Source of the DNA: a virus
Reading direction: 5' to 3' (one strand)
Virus record (IMG/VR): IMGVR_UViG_3300032309_000130
Location: 1 to 32,699 of that record
DNA length: 32,699 nucleotides
Positions 29,456-32,699 of the stretch are shown one piece after another. The translations under genes and the position numbers were made by a program. Each line of letters begins with the position of its first letter. Positions within the stretch are counted from its first letter, which is position 1. The notes under the pieces are model-generated. The model was not told where the DNA came from. It ran no database searches and saw only the letters and a program-made list of their open reading frames with translations.

Positions 29456-30429
29456 TATCTAAAGCCCCCATCCATGATAAAGCCAGCATCTTTTGCGCGA
29501 CCAACCATCAACGCATCAGGATACCGCGACACTTGTGCAGGCTTCATATTGGTTCGCTTGATGATTGCTTTTGCATTTCCAGCAAATGTATTAATCATTT
29601 GAATTTGCGTTGTTGAAGCCTTACCATACATTGGCATCAACCGTTCAGCCAAGCACCATCGCAGCGCCATGTTGTAACCTTGTGGCAACGTGATTGTGTC
29701 GTACAAGGTATTAAATGTGCGGAATATGGTATTTGTAAACAAGTGCAGTTCACCCGATGATGGGTTAGGGTAAACATACAAAGTACCCAAGGTTTCGCTT
29801 GGTTGGTAATAAATCATTTTTGCCCAAGGGCCATTAAGCTGTTTAATACCTAAAGATTCATATTCTTCAAGGCTTAAAACCGCCACAGGGTAATCAAGAT
29901 AACCACCAGCCACACTTGAACCGCCTTGCTGTGTTGCCACGCGAACAAAAGCAGATTCAATTGTTAATGGGCGTTCATAGTAGGCTGTGATGGCAGTGCT
30001 TGCCACGGCCTGAGAAACGCTAACGGTATATGTGCCGCCCTCATTAACGTTACCGCCAGCACCAGTACCAAACCCAACAATGGTTGTTCCTGCCGTGATG
30101 CCTGTGCCGCTAATGGTCATGCCCATTGTGATTGCGCCTGAAATTACGCCATCAACAGGAACTGTCAAGGTTGTGCCTGAAATCGAACCAGTAAAAGATG
30201 CACCCACCGAACCTGATGGGCCAAGGGTATATTGAACAGTATTTTGAACGGTTTGAAAAATGATTTCAGTCTTATAAAAGACCATCATGTTTTCATTAGA
30301 CCATTGGGCGCACATATCATTCAACATATCGAATGCGTCTTGTGCGGCATCTGATGATGGGACTTCCCCAGCTTCCAATGCACCAATATCTTTAAGCGCC
30401 CTAGAAATTATGTCTATTGGCTGGGTCAT
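29455..30429 (-). CDS. Tail accessory factor, P22 gp4-like head-tail adaptor, with inserted module
   Basis: The N-terminal part [40 protein letters not shown] and FYKTEIIF is characteristic of P22 gp4-type factors. So are the later [33 protein letters not shown] and [15 protein letters not shown]. The product has 324 residues against about 166 in P22 gp4. A ~72-residue beta module (78-149) accounts for part of the excess. It completes the channel below the portal so that gp10 can bind. AAGGGAA precedes ATG 30429. Confidence 0.85.
   Translation of the reverse strand: MTQPIDIISRALKDIGALEAGEVPSSDAAQDAFDMLNDMCAQWSNENMMVFYKTEIIFQTVQNTVQYTLGPSGSVGASFTGSISGTTLTVPVDGVISGAITMGMTISGTGITAGTTIVGFGTGAGGNVNEGGTYTVSVSQAVASTAITAYYERPLTIESAFVRVATQQGGSSVAGGYLDYPVAVLSLEEYESLGIKQLNGPWAKMIYYQPSETLGTLYVYPNPSSGELHLFTNTIFRTFNTLYDTITLPQGYNMALRWCLAERLMPMYGKASTTQIQMINTFAGNAKAIIKRTNMKPAQVSRYPDALMVGRAKDAGFIMDGGFR
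29983..30198 (-). repeat. GTTLTVP beta module, copy 3 (in gp4-like gene)
   Basis: Residues about 78-149 of the gp4-like protein: [55 protein letters not shown]. Same module as the two in the gp10-like protein, with a slightly longer GTG...GTYT loop ([10 protein letters not shown]). Confidence 0.85.
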
Positions 30430-30438
30430 ATTCTTCCC

Positions 30439-30714
30439 TTAAATATTTGGGGTAAATGTTTGCGGTAACCAAGGGGCTACCACAGGCATTTCGGTCTGCA
30501 ACTGCTCATCTAACCTAGCTTTAATGGTTGCGCCAATTTCAGCATCAACCCACGCAATGATCATTTCCTCGGTTACATCAGCAAACGGCGTGTTTAACTT
30601 AGGGTCTAGAAATGTCCAATAACCCTCAGTTTCTACAGTTTGCTCAACACAATGGTATTTAGTTTTTGTGATTAAGCCATCAGTTGCGTAGACTTCTAGA
30701 ATAGACCATTTCAT
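30439..30714 (-). CDS. Small tail-region protein (DUF7936-like)
   Basis: This 91-residue protein begins MKWSILEVYATDGLITKTKY and has TPFADVTEEMIIAWVDAEIG near the middle. The pattern of a short beta sheet followed by (D/E)xVxxWV matches a small phage family I know as DUF7936. It is coupled to the upstream gene by an ATGA overlap. It probably belongs to the fibre or tail assembly; the role is unknown. Confidence 0.72.
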   Translation of the reverse strand: MKWSILEVYATDGLITKTKYHCVEQTVETEGYWTFLDPKLNTPFADVTEEMIIAWVDAEIGATIKARLDEQLQTEMPVVAPWLPQTFTPNI

Positions 30715-30992
30715 GTTAAGCCAACAGATTTATTTGCTTCTAATTTGGCGTCATATTCTGCTTCTCGTTCTGCCGCAGATTTAATTGGCGCTGCATTAAC
30801 AATATCTTCTTTTGTTCCTGATATTGTTCCACCCGTTGCAGTTATGCGTTCTACTTCTAATGCAACAATGTCCTCAATAGCAATACGACAACGATTGTGT
30901 ACAGCGTTTTGAATCCAGTCATTTTGAGATAGCGCAACAAAGCCAAGTGCTTTGTCTTCTGCGTCTGAAAGAGTGATTGTGTAAGTTGCCAT
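30711..30992 (-). CDS. Small tail-region protein, unknown
   Basis: The 93-residue protein has ITLSDAEDKALGFVALSQND and WIQNAVHNRCRIAIEDIVAL, then an acidic helical tail. The LSxAxxKAL......WIxNAVxxRCRxAxxEI pattern is common in small proteins next to phage tail-fibre genes. A chaperone or fibre-related role would fit its position between the C1q-like fibre and the DUF7936-like gene; not shown. Confidence 0.72.
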   Translation of the reverse strand: MATYTITLSDAEDKALGFVALSQNDWIQNAVHNRCRIAIEDIVALEVERITATGGTISGTKEDIVNAAPIKSAAEREAEYDAKLEANKSVGLT

Positions 30993-31007
30993 TTTTTGCC
31001 TTTCTGA

Positions 31008-31889
31008 TTAACCCAACAAATATCCGCTAAAAAAACAAGTTCCTTGATAAATTCTCAAAGCAGTACCTCTTGCAGCTACACCCACAGTATCATTGGCAGC
31101 AAGATTCAAAATAACACTTGTTGATACTGAGATAGTTCCACCAGTTGAGTTTGGAATGGCATTTACAGCACCATAAACATCACCGCTTGTAAAAGATATA
31201 AAAGAACCATTGATTCGAATACCGGGCAACATTGATTGAGTGTTGCCTCCGCTATTACTCAAGTAAAGCGTAAATGAAAATCTATAACGACCAGCAATAG
31301 GGGCAGTAAACAGTGATGTGCTAGTGCTGAAATTTGTTCCTGTGTTAAAAGCACCTGTTCCAGTAACAGTATTGAATGGAACAAGAGCATTTATAGCTAT
31401 GGTGGCATCTGATGTTGATGCAATTCCAGCCATAAAGCCCGGTTGATAAGGCATTGTTACACGACCACTGGTATCAATACGCATACGTTCTGTATCATTG
31501 GTTGTTAACAGCAATGGATGGTTGCTTCTTGACCCCATGTAAACCAAGGAGGTGGTATTACTTGCAATTGTTTGAGCAATAACACCTGTGCCTGTAACCA
31601 AACTAATTGCATTGCCACTAGAATTTGCCAACTCTAGAGTTTTAAATCCGCTAAATGTTGTAGGCGAACTTGTACCAATCCCCAAATTAGTGCCATCAAA
31701 CACAAACGTTGATAATGTGGTGGGTTGTCCACTTGAGTTAACGTAAGTCACACCATTATTGTTTACAGATGCCAAAGATGCCATAGTTCCAGCAAATGCA
31801 GGGACGTTGATATTTAGCGTAGACGCAGTGTTAGGGCCAACCAAGTTGACTTGACCCCCTAAAGCTGCTTGAAAAACTAGTTGACCCAT
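31008..31889 (-). CDS. Tail fibre protein with C1q/TNF-like C-terminal domain
   Basis: The 293-residue protein has a fibre N-terminus (LNINVPAFAGTMASLASVNN), a shaft with GTNLGIGTSSPTTF and TERMRIDTSGRV, and a C-terminal domain from about residue 150. There IAINALVPFNTVTGTGAFNT, FTAPIAGRYRFSFTLYLSN, and the end LRIYQGTCFFSGYLLG give the C1q jelly-roll pattern (FTAP..G.Y.F). Such heads trimerise and bind surface ligands. It is encoded right after the 751-residue fibre. Confidence 0.85.
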   Translation of the reverse strand: MGQLVFQAALGGQVNLVGPNTASTLNINVPAFAGTMASLASVNNNGVTYVNSSGQPTTLSTFVFDGTNLGIGTSSPTTFSGFKTLELANSSGNAISLVTGTGVIAQTIASNTTSLVYMGSRSNHPLLLTTNDTERMRIDTSGRVTMPYQPGFMAGIASTSDATIAINALVPFNTVTGTGAFNTGTNFSTSTSLFTAPIAGRYRFSFTLYLSNSGGNTQSMLPGIRINGSFISFTSGDVYGAVNAIPNSTGGTISVSTSVILNLAANDTVGVAARGTALRIYQGTCFFSGYLLG

Positions 31890-31898
31890 GATGTTTCC

Positions 31899-32699
31899 TT
31901 AAGGTGCAATGATAAGCTGGGATGCCGTTAAAGCACCTGTGCTTGGGGTAAATTTGAGTTTAGTGGATGAAACGGTTATTGGCAAATTTCCTGTAGTCGT
32001 GCTAACAATTGCAGGATACCAAGTTGCCGATGAACTTGTATTGTCAGTAACCGCCACATTAGTTGCATTTGTCGCCGTTGTTGCGGTTGTTGCCGACCCA
32101 GCAGACCCATCAATGTTTGTGCCTGTTAAGCTGATTGACGCTGATGCCCTGTTAAGCGCGACCGCAGTTGTTCCAATGTAAACCGTTGAATTACCTAATA
32201 CCGCGCTAGGGATAGTCCCTGACAAATTACCCGCTGTCAGGCTTGTCAAACTTGCGCCCGACCCACTGAACCCTGTAGCCGTTAAAACGCCTGTAGATGG
32301 TACAAATTGCAACTTGGTTGAACTGACAAATTCAGTTGTTAAATTACCCGCTGTAACGTCTGCAAATAAGGGATACCGTGTGCTTGCAGTGGTTGTATCG
32401 TCAGTTACTGTGGCATAAGCCACTGGTGTCACCCAAGTGGGTGCGCTTGCACCGTTTGACTGTAAAACCTGTCCTGTTGAACCTGTTGACGAATTAACCG
32501 ATAAAGTGCCTGTCAACGATAAGGTTGTGAAATATCCAGCGGCAGCAGTTGTTGCGCCGATAGACATATTGTTAATTGTGCCAATAGAAGTTGGGGCAAT
32601 TTCAACTGAATTAACGCCTGTGGGCTTTATATGGACATGACCCGTACCCGTTGGGCTAATGTCAATCTGTGCATTTGTTCCATTGATATTCGTGGAAAC
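31899..32699 (-). CDS. Tail fibre protein, C-terminal 266 residues (continues from base 1)
   Basis: The frame is open at 32699 and ends at 31899. It begins VSTNINGTNAQIDISPTGTG, which follows naturally from the SSGTSQLSWGA end of the base-1 part. ATG 32567 in frame is internal. The C-terminal region has two related ~48-residue repeats (32268-32411 and 31911-32054). Ser/Thr/Gly-rich beta-helical shaft composition continues to the end (TASQLIIAP). Together with the 1-1455 part this makes a 751-residue fibre, encoded just before the C1q-type fibre gene. Confidence 0.85.
   Translation of the reverse strand, partial: VSTNINGTNAQIDISPTGTGHVHIKPTGVNSVEIAPTSIGTINNMSIGATTAAAGYFTTLSLTGTLSVNSSTGSTGQVLQSNGASAPTWVTPVAYATVTDDTTTASTRYPLFADVTAGNLTTEFVSSTKLQFVPSTGVLTATGFSGSGASLTSLTAGNLSGTIPSAVLGNSTVYIGTTAVALNRASASISLTGTNIDGSAGSATTATTATNATNVAVTDNTSSSATWYPAIVSTTTGNLPITVSSTKLKFTPSTGALTASQLIIAP
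31911..32054 (-). repeat. Fibre repeat unit 2
   Basis: Encodes AVTDNTSSSATWYPAIVS then VSSTKLKFTPSTGALTAS, matching unit 1 at most positions: VTDxT, YP, GNL, SSTKLxFxPSTGxLTA. It is the last structured part before the stop. Confidence 0.8.
32268..32411 (-). repeat. Fibre repeat unit 1
   Basis: Encodes TVTDDTTTASTRYPLFAD then VSSTKLQFVPSTGVLTATGF. It is the partner of the unit at 31911-32054; spacing between the two start points is 357 bases. Confidence 0.8.

Noticed and set aside
1-32699. Insertion sequences, integrase, attachment site, DNA methylase or restriction genes
   Set aside because: No transposase, integrase, methylase or terminal inverted repeat pattern was recognised on either strand.

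Overview
The window looks like the whole genome of a small tailed phage with a P22-like (podovirus) virion. It appears to be circular or circularly permuted and has been opened inside a tail-fibre gene. A minus-strand reading frame starts at 1455 and is still open at base 1. A minus-strand frame of the same fibre type is open at base 32699 and stops at 31899. Joining base 1 to base 32699 keeps one frame and gives a 751-residue protein. The virion set is recognisable: Sf6/P22-type small terminase, large terminase, portal, scaffold, P22-type coat, gp4-like and gp10-like tail factors, DNA-ejection proteins, fibres and a collar-domain tip protein. The host is probably Gram-negative (lipoprotein signal, holin plus M15 endolysin, ERF/YqaJ recombination). 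A freshwater betaproteobacterium is a guess from general gene content only.

Layout. Across the circle almost everything is on the minus strand and reads 14724 -> 1 / 32699 -> 19001. The first block (14724-12110) is a Cro-like regulator, a structured RNA resembling the phage C4 antisense RNA, a replication initiator, a helicase-loader-like protein and small nuclease or zinc proteins. It ends at a strong terminator (12081-12108). The next block (12066-9550) holds small accessory genes, including a ferritin/Dps-like protein, a GroES-like co-chaperonin and several short basic proteins. An ART-PolyVal-type ADP-ribosyltransferase (9549-8536) then leads into terminase, portal, scaffold, coat, fibres, tail factors, ejection proteins, collar protein and finally the lysis cassette (21108-19001).

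The plus strand carries one operon (14873-19131) that diverges from the cro-like gene. It holds small unknown proteins, a lipoprotein, an ERF annealing protein, a YqaJ-type exonuclease, a small protein with an SSB-like C-terminal tail, a winged-helix protein and a chain of short genes coupled by ATGA overlaps. Its last gene overlaps the endolysin gene tail to tail.

The control region (14441-14872) is the most interesting part. It has divergent promoters, two perfect palindromes that could be operators, a 52-residue P22-Cro-like repressor, and a three-way-junction RNA with a U-run. Two 7-nt unpaired segments of that RNA are complementary, in the right order, to two 7-nt boxes just upstream of it, which is the arrangement of C4 antisense immunity RNAs. 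I found no CI-type repressor and no integrase. Other points worth a look are a beta-rich ~65-residue module inserted three times in two adjacent tail genes, the GroES-like and ART genes, GATATC repeats at 11-bp spacing inside the initiator gene, and a probable ATT start in the lysis region. All family names come from reading the sequence; no database search was run.
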